Assembly (NCBI RefSeq): GCF_013344475.1
Contig: NZ_JABUOU010000007.1
Span: forward strand, 1 to 64,000
Origin: Martelella limonii
GTDB taxonomy: Bacteria > Pseudomonadota > Alphaproteobacteria > Rhizobiales > Rhizobiaceae
Direction of reading: 5' to 3'
DNA length: 64,000 nt
Position 1 is the first letter of the stretch. Each line of letters begins with the position of its first letter. Below, piece after piece: positions 26,568 to 34,977 of this stretch. The notes under the pieces are model-generated. The model made no database searches. It was not told the DNA's origin and saw nothing but the letters and a program-made list of their open reading frames with translations. Made by a program: the position numbers and the translations under genes.

Positions 26568-26645
26568 GTCGAACTAATGTAAAACCAAGTTCGACAATTG
26601 TCTTTTAGCGGGAGTCGCAACCAGATGTCAAACGTCTTCTGACAT
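26568..26645. promoter_or_regulatory. Promoter region with dyads upstream of the first sugar-transporter operon
   Basis: Three dyads lie within 80 bases of the RbsA-type start: GTCGAAC-N14-GTTCGAC (26568-26595), the perfect palindrome GACAATTGTC (26593-26602), and TGTCA-N9-TGACA (26626-26644). The last uses the same half-site (TGTCA/TGACATTT) as the two operators at 30531-30595 but with wider spacing. The regulator encoded at the end of this operon, the SorC-DhaK fusion, is the natural candidate binder. Confidence 0.5.
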
Positions 26646-26652
26646 TTTTAAA

Positions 26653-26688
26653 GCGGCCCTTTGCAATTGTTGTATTGCAAAGGGCCGC
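26653..26688. terminator. Long perfect hairpin between two sugar-transport operons
   Basis: GCGGCCCTTTGCAAT and its exact reverse complement are separated by TGTTGT: a 15-bp stem with a 6-base loop. It lies between the end of the second transporter operon and the promoter of the first, both on the minus strand. It may be a backup terminator or an insulator; there is no strong T-run. Confidence 0.55.
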
Positions 26689-26722
26689 TGCCTGAGGGAG
26701 GCTAGTTCTGAGAACGAAAAAA

Positions 26723-26739
26723 CCCCGGCAGGGCCGGGG
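26723..26739 (-). terminator. Rho-independent terminator after the second binding-protein gene
   Basis: CCCCGGC-AGG-GCCGGGG, flanked by six A's on one side and four T's on the other. Read on the minus strand it is a GC-rich stem followed by a T-run, 34 bases downstream of the binding-protein stop. It is the clearest intrinsic terminator in the window and probably works in both directions. Confidence 0.8.
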
Positions 26740-26772
26740 TTTTCCATGGTCAAGACTGGCTTTTGCAAGCGG

Positions 26773-27825
26773 CTACTGACGGTCGGGCAGGGGCATCCAG
26801 TCCGGCGTGGCGACATCGGCATGGGCGAAGGCGGGCAGCTTTTCGCTGAGCTGCTGCATGTTCTCGATATCGCCATCGAGCAGCGCCTGCTGGGTAATCA
26901 GGGTCGGCGGCACGACCACGTTGTGGCCGGGATCCTCACCGGCAATCATCATGGCGAGCGCACGCACCGAGACCTCGCCGACGACGGCGGGATTGGTGGC
27001 AGCGGTCGCCATCCAGGCACTGCCCGGCTCGCGCATGGCGGCGATATCGGAGGTCGACACGTCGGCGGAATAGATCTTGATCGAATCCGACATGCCGGCC
27101 TCATCAACGGCGATCTTCACGCCCTTGGCGAATTCGTCATAGGGCGCGAACATGACGGTGATGGTCGGGTTTGCCGACAGAACCGACCGGGCCTGGTTGG
27201 CAACCGAGTTTGCAATCGGGTTGTCGAGCGTGCCAAAGGTCGCGACCTCGTCGATGCCCGGATATTTTTCCTTGAATTCCTGCCAGACCTCGTCGCGGCG
27301 GTCGAGCGGCGCGATGCCGGGAACATAGACATAGCCGGCCGTGAACGAATCGCCATTGTCCTTGATCGCCTGCTCGAGCGCGAGGCGAGCCAGATCGTGG
27401 TCCGACTGCTCGATCTGCGGGATCGCATCGTTTTCGACGTTCACGTCGAAGGCAACCACATCAATGCCGGCATCGACGGCGCGCTGGGCGGCTTCGCGCA
27501 TGCTTTCCGTCAGCCCGTGCTGGATGATGATGCCGTCAACGCCAAGTGCGATCGCCTGATCGACCATATCCGCCTGAAGGGCAGCATCCTGACGGCTGTC
27601 GAGAACGCGCAGGTCGATGCCGAGCGCCTTCGACTGGGCCTCGACACCTGCCAGATAGGACTGGAAGAAGTCGCCCGTGGAGAGGTAGCGCACCAGCGCG
27701 ATGGTGACATCCTCCGGCTTGTCGAAGGGTGCCGGCATGTCGGCGGCAAACGCTGCCGGTACAGCGGTGGCGGAGATAAGGGCGCCAGCCGCCATCATGT
27801 TGAACAGTCTGCGTGTGATTTTCAT
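26773..27825 (-). CDS. Sugar ABC transporter substrate-binding protein (RbsB type), second system
   Basis: A 350-residue periplasmic binding protein with a signal peptide (about residues 1-28, ending AFA) and RbsB-clan blocks (VTIALVRYLSTGDFFQSYLAGVEAQSKALGIDLRVLDSRQD, GVDGIIIQHGLTESMREAAQRAVDAGIDVVAFDVNVEND). It is the last gene of a minus-strand importer operon whose promoter region is shared with mtnK. The likely ligand is therefore the sugar phosphorylated by MtnK, perhaps methylthioribose or a 5-deoxy pentose. Confidence 0.9.
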   Translation of the reverse strand: MKITRRLFNMMAAGALISATAVPAAFAADMPAPFDKPEDVTIALVRYLSTGDFFQSYLAGVEAQSKALGIDLRVLDSRQDAALQADMVDQAIALGVDGIIIQHGLTESMREAAQRAVDAGIDVVAFDVNVENDAIPQIEQSDHDLARLALEQAIKDNGDSFTAGYVYVPGIAPLDRRDEVWQEFKEKYPGIDEVATFGTLDNPIANSVANQARSVLSANPTITVMFAPYDEFAKGVKIAVDEAGMSDSIKIYSADVSTSDIAAMREPGSAWMATAATNPAVVGEVSVRALAMMIAGEDPGHNVVVPPTLITQQALLDGDIENMQQLSEKLPAFAHADVATPDWMPLPDRQ

Positions 27826-27879
27826 ATTCTCATTCCTCCAAGTCTGAGATCCAGATCATGTGCGCCTCCTCCCGAGGGC

Positions 27880-27925
27880 CTGATACCGGCGCCAGTATCA
27901 GCTCCCGACGCGGGCGGTTGCCCGC
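27880..27925. promoter_or_regulatory. Two adjacent stem-loops between permease and binding-protein genes
   Basis: CTGATAC-N8-GTATCAG (27880-27901) and GCGGGC-GGTT-GCCCGC (27910-27925) lie in the 106-base gap inside the importer operon. They could be mRNA-processing or decay-blocking elements that let the binding-protein message accumulate independently of the membrane components. Confidence 0.45.
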
Positions 27926-27931
27926 GCTTAT

Positions 27932-28984
27932 TCAATGCTTGTGCCGGGTCGACAGCGCGAAGGTGAAGACCAGCGCGATCACCAGCACCGCACCCTTGAC
28001 GAAATCCTGCGTGTAATAGGGTGCATTCATCATCGTCAGCCCCTGCAACAGGATGCCGACGAACAGCGCGCCGATGGCCGTGCCGAAGGCATTCGGCTTG
28101 GCGGCGCCGAGAACTGCAAAGCCGATCAGCGCGGCGGCGACCGCATCGAGCAGGAGATTGTTGCCGGAAGCGATATCGCCGCGTCCGAGCCGGGCCGCCA
28201 GCAGAATGCCGCCGATCGAGGCAAACTCGGCCGAGATCACATAGGCGAGGATCTTGTACCCATTGACCGGGGCGCCAGCGAGAGCGGCAGCGCGCTCGTT
28301 GGAGCCGACCGCATACATCATCCGCCCGAACCGGGTGAACTCCAGGAAAAACCAGATCAGGATCGCAAGCACGATCAGGACAACCACCGAAACCGGCACC
28401 AGATTGGGCAGAATGAGGTCGAAGCGATGACGGCCGAGCGCCAGAAAGGCCGCGCTGAAAGCGCCTTCCGCCTGCGAACCGTCCGGCAGGGTCATGCCGG
28501 TCGCAATCGAGCGGCCTTCGGTCGGAATGCGCTGCAGCCCGAGCAGCAGGAACATCATGCCGAGCGTGGCCAACAGATCGGGCACGCGGCCATAGACGAT
28601 GAGAATCCCGTTGATCAGGCCGATCAGGCCGCCGATCACCAGGCAGACGGCGACGGCCTCGAAGGCATTGCCGCCCATCACCACCATCACATAGGACGAC
28701 GCCATCAGCGCCGTGGTCGCAACCGAGCCGATCGAGAGGTCAAATCCGCCGACGACGAGGGTGGCGGTGACGCCGAGCGCCAGAATGCCGGTGATGGAGA
28801 CCGACTGCAGGATAAAGACCGCGCTCTGCGGCGAGGCAAAGCCCTTGGCGGAGATCGAGAACACGAGAATCAGCGCGAACAGAAGCGCCAGAAAGCCGTA
28901 TTTGATGGCAAGCGCGCGTGCGCCGCCGCTGGTCTTTTTCGGCTTGGCCGCAGCGGCTGCAGGGGCGGTGTCGTTATGGGTCAT
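27932..28984 (-). CDS. Sugar ABC transporter permease (RbsC type), second system
   Basis: A 350-residue polytopic permease with the RbsC hallmark (VFILQSVSITGILALGVTATLVVGGFDLSIGSVATTALMASSYV) and the loop GSNERAAALAGAPVNGYKILAYVIS. A polar N-terminal tail rich in alanine and lysine precedes the first span. It overlaps the upstream ATPase gene by four bases. Confidence 0.9.
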   Translation of the reverse strand: MTHNDTAPAAAAAKPKKTSGGARALAIKYGFLALLFALILVFSISAKGFASPQSAVFILQSVSITGILALGVTATLVVGGFDLSIGSVATTALMASSYVMVVMGGNAFEAVAVCLVIGGLIGLINGILIVYGRVPDLLATLGMMFLLLGLQRIPTEGRSIATGMTLPDGSQAEGAFSAAFLALGRHRFDLILPNLVPVSVVVLIVLAILIWFFLEFTRFGRMMYAVGSNERAAALAGAPVNGYKILAYVISAEFASIGGILLAARLGRGDIASGNNLLLDAVAAALIGFAVLGAAKPNAFGTAIGALFVGILLQGLTMMNAPYYTQDFVKGAVLVIALVFTFALSTRHKH

Positions 28985-30495
28985 TGGCTCACCATTTCCA
29001 GACGCCCGGCGATCTGGGCGAGAAGTGTATCGAGGTCGATTTCAAGGTTGCGATGCTCGCCGACGATCGTGTGTTCCGACATCACCAGAATGCGGTCGGC
29101 GATCTCGAAGGCTTCGTCGAGTTCGGTCAGGAAGACGATGGTTGCCCGGCCGGCCGCCGACTGACGCAGCGTCGAGGCGATATCGCGCCGGGCAGCAATG
29201 TCCACGCCCTGGAACGGCTCGTCGAGCACGAGCAGGCGGGCATCCTGGCTGAGCCAGCGCCCGACCATCACCTTCTGCTGGTTGCCGCCGGAAAGCGTCT
29301 GCATCTGGTCGCGCTCGGTGCGGCAGACGACATTCAGACCGGCAATCTGGTCGCGGGCTTGCGCCTTTTCGCGCGACCGGCTCATCACGCCGAACGATGA
29401 CAGACGCTTCAGGAACGGCAGGCTGATATTCTCGTAAATGTTGAAGTCGGGCACGATACCGCTGACCGCGCGATCCTTGGCAACCAGGAAGACGCCATCG
29501 GCGATCGCGGCACCCGGATTCTTGGGCGCATAGGGACGCCCTTCGAGCGTCATGCTGCCGCCATGGGGGCGGCGCGCGCCGAACAGCGTTTCGGCAAGCA
29601 CCGTCTTGCCGACGCCGACCAGACCGGTGACAGCCACCACCTCGCCCTCGAGGAGCGCCAGCGAGAACGGCTTGCGGTTGGGCGCGATCACGAGGTTTTC
29701 GGCCGAAAACACCTCCGGCCCGCCGTCGCGGACATCGACATGGCCCTGGCCGATGGTGCGGCCCAGCATGGCATCGACGGCGCCCTTGTAATCGAGCTCC
29801 GGCCCCTCGAACACGCCGGAAATCCGCCCGTCGCGCAGCGCGACGATGGTATCGGCGAGCCGGCGGATGTCGGACATGCGGTGGGAAATATAGAGGATCG
29901 CGACGCCATCGGCGCGCAGCCGGTCGAGCAGCGCAAACAGTCGGTCAGCCTCGGCACTCGACAGCGACGATGTCGGCTCGTCGAGAATCAGCACGCGCGG
30001 CTTGTGCGCCATGGCGCGGGCAATCGCGACCATCTGCCGGTCGGCAAGCGAGAGATCCGAGACCTTGGCGGAAAGATCGAGCGAGAGCCCCATGGCCTCG
30101 GCGACGCGACGCGCCTGCCGGCGTACCTTGTAGGGATTGAAGAACATCGAAGCGCCGCGACCCGACAGGCGGTCGAGCACGAGATTGGTCGCGACATCGA
30201 GATCGGCGGCCACGCCGTCATTGATGTTCTGGTGAACGGTGACGACACCGGCGGCAATCGCCTCGGCGGGTGTTGCCGGAGTAAAGGGCTTGCCTGCAAG
30301 CGAAATGGTGCCGCTGTCGGGCCGGTAAAGCCCGGTGACGGTGCGCACGAGCGTCGACTTGCCGGCGCCATTGGCGCCCATCAGCACGGTCACGGCGCCA
30401 GCGCAAAGGTCGAGATCGACCCCATCCAGCACCTGGATAGGCCCGAACGCCTTGCGCAGCCCGTTGATACGGAACACTGCGGTCATGAATTTCAA
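28981..30495 (-). CDS. Sugar ABC transporter ATP-binding protein (RbsA type), second system
   Basis: A 504-residue double-cassette ATPase: GANGAGKST, LSLADRQMVAIARAM and LILDEPTSSLSSAEADRL in the first half; GLVGVGKTVLAE, LSGGNQQKVMVGRWL and LVLDEPFQGVDIAARRDI in the second. It is the first gene of the importer operon and is divergent from mtnK. An alternative start four codons in (MTAVFRING) would also give a full-length protein. Confidence 0.9.
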   Translation of the reverse strand: MKFMTAVFRINGLRKAFGPIQVLDGVDLDLCAGAVTVLMGANGAGKSTLVRTVTGLYRPDSGTISLAGKPFTPATPAEAIAAGVVTVHQNINDGVAADLDVATNLVLDRLSGRGASMFFNPYKVRRQARRVAEAMGLSLDLSAKVSDLSLADRQMVAIARAMAHKPRVLILDEPTSSLSSAEADRLFALLDRLRADGVAILYISHRMSDIRRLADTIVALRDGRISGVFEGPELDYKGAVDAMLGRTIGQGHVDVRDGGPEVFSAENLVIAPNRKPFSLALLEGEVVAVTGLVGVGKTVLAETLFGARRPHGGSMTLEGRPYAPKNPGAAIADGVFLVAKDRAVSGIVPDFNIYENISLPFLKRLSSFGVMSRSREKAQARDQIAGLNVVCRTERDQMQTLSGGNQQKVMVGRWLSQDARLLVLDEPFQGVDIAARRDIASTLRQSAAGRATIVFLTELDEAFEIADRILVMSEHTIVGEHRNLEIDLDTLLAQIAGRLEMVSQ

Positions 30496-30530
30496 CTCCT
30501 CCCGCCATCATCCTAGGAGCGGAAATCATC

Positions 30531-30595
30531 AAATGTCAACAGCAATGACATTTGACAGAAAAACGAAATAGCAAATGTCATTAGTGTTGACAAAT
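30531..30595. promoter_or_regulatory. Twin operators in the transporter/mtnK divergent promoter
   Basis: Two dyads with the same layout lie in the 177-base divergent gap: AAATGTCA-N7-TGACATTT (30531-30553, perfect) and AAATGTCA-N7-TGACAAAT (30573-30595). Their centres are 42 bp apart, four helical turns, so a tetrameric regulator could contact both on one DNA face. SorC-family proteins are tetramers, and one is encoded downstream at 36180. Coordinated control of the importer and the pathway genes is the likely purpose. Confidence 0.65.
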
Positions 30596-30672
30596 GACAG
30601 CGTGCGACGCTAGCGTGATCGAAAGCCCTGCGGAAGCGCGACATCGCAAGGGCGCATTTGGGAGGATGTTCT

Positions 30673-31941
30673 ATGGCGCTGGAAGAGGCCTTTGAGGCAC
30701 TGGAACCCGCAACCCTGCCGTCGCGGTTGGGCGGGCTGAAGGTGTTGACCGAAAAGCTGGGAGAGCCGTCAGGCTGGCAGGTTCGCGAGGTCGGCGACGG
30801 CAATCTGAACCTCGTGTTCATCGTCGAGGGCGGCGGCAGCGCCATGATCGTCAAGCAGGCGCTGCCCTATGTGCGCCTTGTCGGCGAGGGCTGGCCGCTG
30901 CCGCTGAAGCGCTCCTTCTTCGAATATAATGCGCTGATCCGCCAGGCCGCGCGCGCGCCCGGTTCCGTGCCGGAGGTTTTTCACTTCGACGAGGCGCAGG
31001 CGATCATCGTTCAGGAATTCCTGACGCCCCATATCATCCTGCGCCGGGCGCTGATCGAAGGCGAGAACCTGCCGAAGATCGGCCCCGATCTCGGCCTGTT
31101 CATGGCCCGCACGCTGTTCAGGGGCTCGGACCTTTCGATGAAGGCGGTCGCGCGCAAGAAGGACATGGCGCTGTTTTCCGAGAATGACGCGCTCTGCGAC
31201 ATTACCGAATCCCTCGTGTTCACCGATCCCTATTACGATGCCGACATGAACAGCCACACCACGCCCGAACTTGACGGCGTCGTGGCAAGGCTGCGCGCCG
31301 ACCGGGACCTGAAGGTGGCGGCACAGGACATGAAGCTTGCTTTCGTGACCCGCGCGGAAACCATGCTCCACGGCGACCTGCACACCGGCTCGATCATGGT
31401 GACGGCAGACGAGACAAGGGTGATCGATCCCGAATTCGCCTTCTACGGCCCCATGGCCTTCGATGTCGGCATGCTGCTTGCCAATTTCTGGATGAGCTAT
31501 TTCTCCCAGCGTGGCCATGAGCAGGAAGGATCGCGCGACGCCATGCGCGCCTTCCTGCTCGACACGATCTCGACCACATGGGCCGTGTTCCGCGACGAGT
31601 TTGCCCGCCTGTGGCGCGAGGAGCGCACCGGCATTCTCTATCAGCGCAGCCTTTACGAGGACCAGGGCGACAGCCTGGGCGCGGAACAGGCGCTGGACGC
31701 CTTCCTGCATGCGCTGTTCGAAGACATGCTCGGCTTTGCCGGCGTCGAGATCCATCGCCGCATTCTGGGTCTTGCCCACAACGCCGACTTCGAAACCATC
31801 GCCGATCGCGCGCAGAAGGCCCGTTCGGAGACGGCGGCGCTCGAATTCGGCCGCCACATCGCCGTCAACCGCCGCCACATCAGCAGCCTTGACGCTTTGG
31901 AAAGACTGGCCATGCGGCTTGAAGAGGAGAGCGCCCGATGA
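30673..31941 (+). CDS. mtnK: S-methyl-5-thioribose kinase
   Basis: A 422-residue kinase of the APH-like fold. MtnK phosphorylates the anomeric hydroxyl of 5-methylthioribose; homologues also accept 5-deoxyribose. Visible are [17 protein letters not shown] (nucleotide loop), [11 protein letters not shown] (ATP lysine), the catalytic [12 protein letters not shown] and metal-binding [19 protein letters not shown]. Its length is normal for MtnK. GGAGG precedes the ATG at 30673. It overlaps mtnA by four bases and is divergent from a sugar importer, so the substrate is probably taken up, rather than made only inside the cell from methylthioadenosine. Confidence 0.92.
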   Translation: MALEEAFEALEPATLPSRLGGLKVLTEKLGEPSGWQVREVGDGNLNLVFIVEGGGSAMIVKQALPYVRLVGEGWPLPLKRSFFEYNALIRQAARAPGSVPEVFHFDEAQAIIVQEFLTPHIILRRALIEGENLPKIGPDLGLFMARTLFRGSDLSMKAVARKKDMALFSENDALCDITESLVFTDPYYDADMNSHTTPELDGVVARLRADRDLKVAAQDMKLAFVTRAETMLHGDLHTGSIMVTADETRVIDPEFAFYGPMAFDVGMLLANFWMSYFSQRGHEQEGSRDAMRAFLLDTISTTWAVFRDEFARLWREERTGILYQRSLYEDQGDSLGAEQALDAFLHALFEDMLGFAGVEIHRRILGLAHNADFETIADRAQKARSETAALEFGRHIAVNRRHISSLDALERLAMRLEEESAR

Positions 31942-33032
31942 AGGTTGGCGACAAGCATTACCGCACGATCTGGCTGAACGAGGATGGCCGCTCCGTTGAT
32001 ATCATCGACCAGCGCTGGTTGCCCCATGATTTCCGGATCGTTACGCTTTCAACGGTCGAGGCGGTCGCGACCGCGATTTCCGACATGTGGGTGCGCGGCG
32101 CCCCTCTGATCGGCGTCACCGCGGCCTATGGCGTGGCAATCGCCATGCTCGATGATCCGTCGGACGACAATCTCGACGCCACCTGGGACAGGCTGCACGA
32201 AACCCGGCCCACCGCCATCAACCTCAAATGGGCGCTGGACGAGATGCGCAAGACGCTCCGTCCTGTTGCGCCCGAAAAGCGCGCCGAGGCGGCTTACGCC
32301 CGCGCGGCCGAAATTGCGGACGAAGACGTGGCGCTCAACCGCGCCATCGGCGGTCACGGACTTGAGATTATCAAGAAGATCGCAGCCGGCAAGAAGCCCG
32401 GCGAGCCGGTGAACATCCTGACCCATTGCAATGCCGGCTGGCTTGCAACCGTCGACTACGGCACGGCGACCGCGCCGGTCTATCTCGCGATGGAAGCAGG
32501 CATTCCGGTCCATGTCTTCGTCGACGAAACCCGCCCGCGCAACCAGGGCGCCCAGCTGACCGCGTGGGAGATGAACGGCCACGGCGTGCCGCACGATCTG
32601 ATCGTCGACAATGCCGGCGGCCATCTGATGCAGCATGGCGAGATCGACATGGTGATCGTCGGCACGGACCGCACCACCGCGTCGGGCGATGTCTGCAACA
32701 AGATCGGCACCTATCTGAAGGCGCTGGCGGCAAAGGACAACGGGGTGCCGTTCTACGTCGCCCTGCCGTCACCGACCATCGACTGGACCGTCAATGACGG
32801 CGTTTCCGAGATCCCGATCGAGGAGCGGAGCGGCGACGAGGTCAGCTTCGTTCAGGGTGAAAATGCCGAGGGCGCGATCATTTCCGTCCGGATTTCGCCC
32901 AAGGGCACGCCCGCGCGCAATCCGGCCTTCGACGTCACGCCTGCCAGGCTCGTGACCGGCCTGATCACCGAGCGCGGCGTTGCCGAGGCGTCTGCCGAAG
33001 GTCTTGCCCGGCTGTTTGAGAAAGAGAATTGA
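31938..33032 (+). CDS. mtnA: S-methyl-5-thioribose-1-phosphate isomerase
   Basis: A 364-residue aldose-ketose isomerase of the eIF2B-like family that converts methylthioribose-1-P to methylthioribulose-1-P. It has [35 protein letters not shown] with the catalytic cysteine, [17 protein letters not shown], and [25 protein letters not shown] with the catalytic aspartate. The N-terminal tail and length are those of true MtnA. Homologues also act on 5-deoxyribose-1-P. It is followed five bases later by transketolase genes rather than mtnB. Confidence 0.93.
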   Translation: MKVGDKHYRTIWLNEDGRSVDIIDQRWLPHDFRIVTLSTVEAVATAISDMWVRGAPLIGVTAAYGVAIAMLDDPSDDNLDATWDRLHETRPTAINLKWALDEMRKTLRPVAPEKRAEAAYARAAEIADEDVALNRAIGGHGLEIIKKIAAGKKPGEPVNILTHCNAGWLATVDYGTATAPVYLAMEAGIPVHVFVDETRPRNQGAQLTAWEMNGHGVPHDLIVDNAGGHLMQHGEIDMVIVGTDRTTASGDVCNKIGTYLKALAAKDNGVPFYVALPSPTIDWTVNDGVSEIPIEERSGDEVSFVQGENAEGAIISVRISPKGTPARNPAFDVTPARLVTGLITERGVAEASAEGLARLFEKEN

Positions 33033-33037
33033 GACCC

Positions 33038-33973
33038 ATGCCCCTGACCAACCAGAAATCGACCGAGGACGTCGCGCACGGTATCCGCAAGCGCGTGTTC
33101 CTGCACACGATGCGCAACAATGGCGGCTATCTGAGCCAGGCCTGTTCGGCCGCCGAAAGCCTTGCCTTTCTCTATAACGAGGCGCTCAATCTCGGAGCGC
33201 CGACGCTGCCGCCCGTGCCGAAGCCCTTTGCCGGCGTGCCTTCGGCCGATAATCCGGATGCCTTTACCGGCGCCGGTTATCACGGCCCCTTCGGCCCGGA
33301 TTACGACCGCTTCTTCGTCTCGCCCGCCCATTATGCGCTGGTGATCTATTCCGCGCTGATCGAGATGGGGCGCATGGACGAGAACGCGCTCGACCATTTC
33401 AACAAGGATGGCGGCTCGGTGGAAATGATCGGGGCCGAGCACTCTCCCGGCATGGAAGTCACCACCGGCTCGCTGGCGCAGGGCCTTTCCATGGCCTCCG
33501 GTGTTGCCTTTGCCCGCAAGCGCGCGGGCGAAAAGGGCAAGGTCTGGGTCTACATGTCGGACGGCGAGTTCCAGGAGGGCCAGACCTGGGAGTGCATTTC
33601 CAACATGCGCCACCACGGCATCGACAACATCCGCGTCATCGTCGACGTCAACAACCAGCAATGCGACGGCGCCATGGCCTCGGTGCAGGAACTGGTCAAT
33701 CTGCCGGAGCGCATCACGGCCTTCGGCGCCACCTGCCGCTCGATCAACGGTCATGATCTCGAGGCCATGCGAGACGCGGCGGCAAGCGCCGAGCCCGGCA
33801 AGCCGCTGATCATCCTTGCCAATACCTCGCCCTATCAGGGCATGGATTTTCTCAAGAAGCGCTTCCCGCGCCTTCATTACGTCCGCTTCAAGAGCGAGGC
33901 CGAGCGCGTCGAGATGCGCGATGCGCTGGCCGCCGAACTTGGCGTCGACATGCAAGAAATCGAAAAGGCCTGA
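33038..33973 (+). CDS. Transketolase, N-terminal subunit (TPP-binding)
   Basis: The TPP/metal-binding half of a split transketolase, 311 residues. It has GSLAQGLSMASGVAFARK, YMSDGEFQEGQTWECISNM and VDVNNQQCDG (the GDG...NN thiamine diphosphate motif, with SDG in place of GDG). The C-terminal half is the next gene. Split transketolases can have narrow substrates, for example the apulose-4-phosphate enzyme AptAB. It lies between mtnA and a RuBisCO-like gene, so its donor is probably a product of those enzymes. Confidence 0.88.
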   Translation: MPLTNQKSTEDVAHGIRKRVFLHTMRNNGGYLSQACSAAESLAFLYNEALNLGAPTLPPVPKPFAGVPSADNPDAFTGAGYHGPFGPDYDRFFVSPAHYALVIYSALIEMGRMDENALDHFNKDGGSVEMIGAEHSPGMEVTTGSLAQGLSMASGVAFARKRAGEKGKVWVYMSDGEFQEGQTWECISNMRHHGIDNIRVIVDVNNQQCDGAMASVQELVNLPERITAFGATCRSINGHDLEAMRDAAASAEPGKPLIILANTSPYQGMDFLKKRFPRLHYVRFKSEAERVEMRDALAAELGVDMQEIEKA

Positions 33974-33975
33974 TC

Positions 33976-34977
33976 ATGGTGGAAATCGTCAACCGACCGT
34001 ATGCTGCGGCATTCGAAACCTTCGCTACAGCCCGGCCCGAAGTGATGTGCCTTTCGGCGGATCTCACCTCGTCCTGCGAGGTCGATGGCTTCCGCGACCG
34101 CCATCCCGACCAGTTCCTCTCGCTCGGCATGGCCGAGCAGAACATGCTGTCCTTTGCCGGCGGACTTGCGATGCAGGGCTACCGCCCCTTCATCCACACC
34201 TTCGCAGTGTTTCTGTACCGCAGGCCCTACGACCAGCTGATCAATTCGATCGCCTATTCCAACCGCAAGGTGCGGATGATGGGTTTCCTGCCCGGCATTA
34301 CCACGCCCGGTGGCATCACCCATCAGGCGATCGAGGATATCGCCGTGATGCGCGCGATCCCCAACATGACGGTGCTGGAAACCGGTGACGCGACCGAGGT
34401 CGAGACCGTGCTCGAGGTTGCCGACAGCATTGACGGCCCGGTCTATGTGCGGGTGCTGCGCGGCCAGGTGCCGCGGCTGTTCTCGACGCCTTTCGAATTC
34501 AACAAGCTGAGGACGCTGAGCTCCGGCGACGACATTCTGGTGCTGACCTCGGGCGTCTGCACCGAAGAGGCCCTGCGCGCGACCGCAGCGCTTTCGGAAA
34601 AGGGCGTCGGCGTCCACCACCTCCACGCCTCGACGCTGAAACCCTTCGACCGCGCTACCTTCCTTGAAGCTGCGCGCGGCAAGAAGGGCGTGATCACGCT
34701 CGAAAACCACATCATCACCGGCGGGCTCGGCACGATTGCGGCTGAGATCATCGCGGAGGAGGGGCTTGGCGTGAAGCTTCGCCGTCTCGGCCTCAACGAC
34801 ACCTTCGCGCACGGCGCATCCAAGCCGTATCTGATGAAGAAATACGGTCTCGATGCCGGTGCGCTGGTGGCGGCCATCGAGGATGTGCTCGGCGCCAAGC
34901 TCGGCATCACCGACGATGCCCTGCAGGCCGTGCGTCTTGATGCCGTCCATTCGGCGGAAAAGGCGGAGGCGCTGTGA
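33976..34977 (+). CDS. Transketolase, C-terminal subunit (pyrimidine-binding)
   Basis: A 333-residue subunit with the catalytic glutamate in SLGMAEQNMLSFAGGLAMQGYRPFIHTFAVFL, MMGFLPGITTPGGITHQAIEDIAVMRAIPNM, and a C-terminal Rossmann-like domain (DILVLTSGVCTEEAL). It must pair with the preceding N-terminal subunit, two bases upstream. The stop overlaps or abuts the RuBisCO-like start (GTGATG), so these are co-translated. Confidence 0.88.
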   Translation: MVEIVNRPYAAAFETFATARPEVMCLSADLTSSCEVDGFRDRHPDQFLSLGMAEQNMLSFAGGLAMQGYRPFIHTFAVFLYRRPYDQLINSIAYSNRKVRMMGFLPGITTPGGITHQAIEDIAVMRAIPNMTVLETGDATEVETVLEVADSIDGPVYVRVLRGQVPRLFSTPFEFNKLRTLSSGDDILVLTSGVCTEEALRATAALSEKGVGVHHLHASTLKPFDRATFLEAARGKKGVITLENHIITGGLGTIAAEIIAEEGLGVKLRRLGLNDTFAHGASKPYLMKKYGLDAGALVAAIEDVLGAKLGITDDALQAVRLDAVHSAEKAEAL

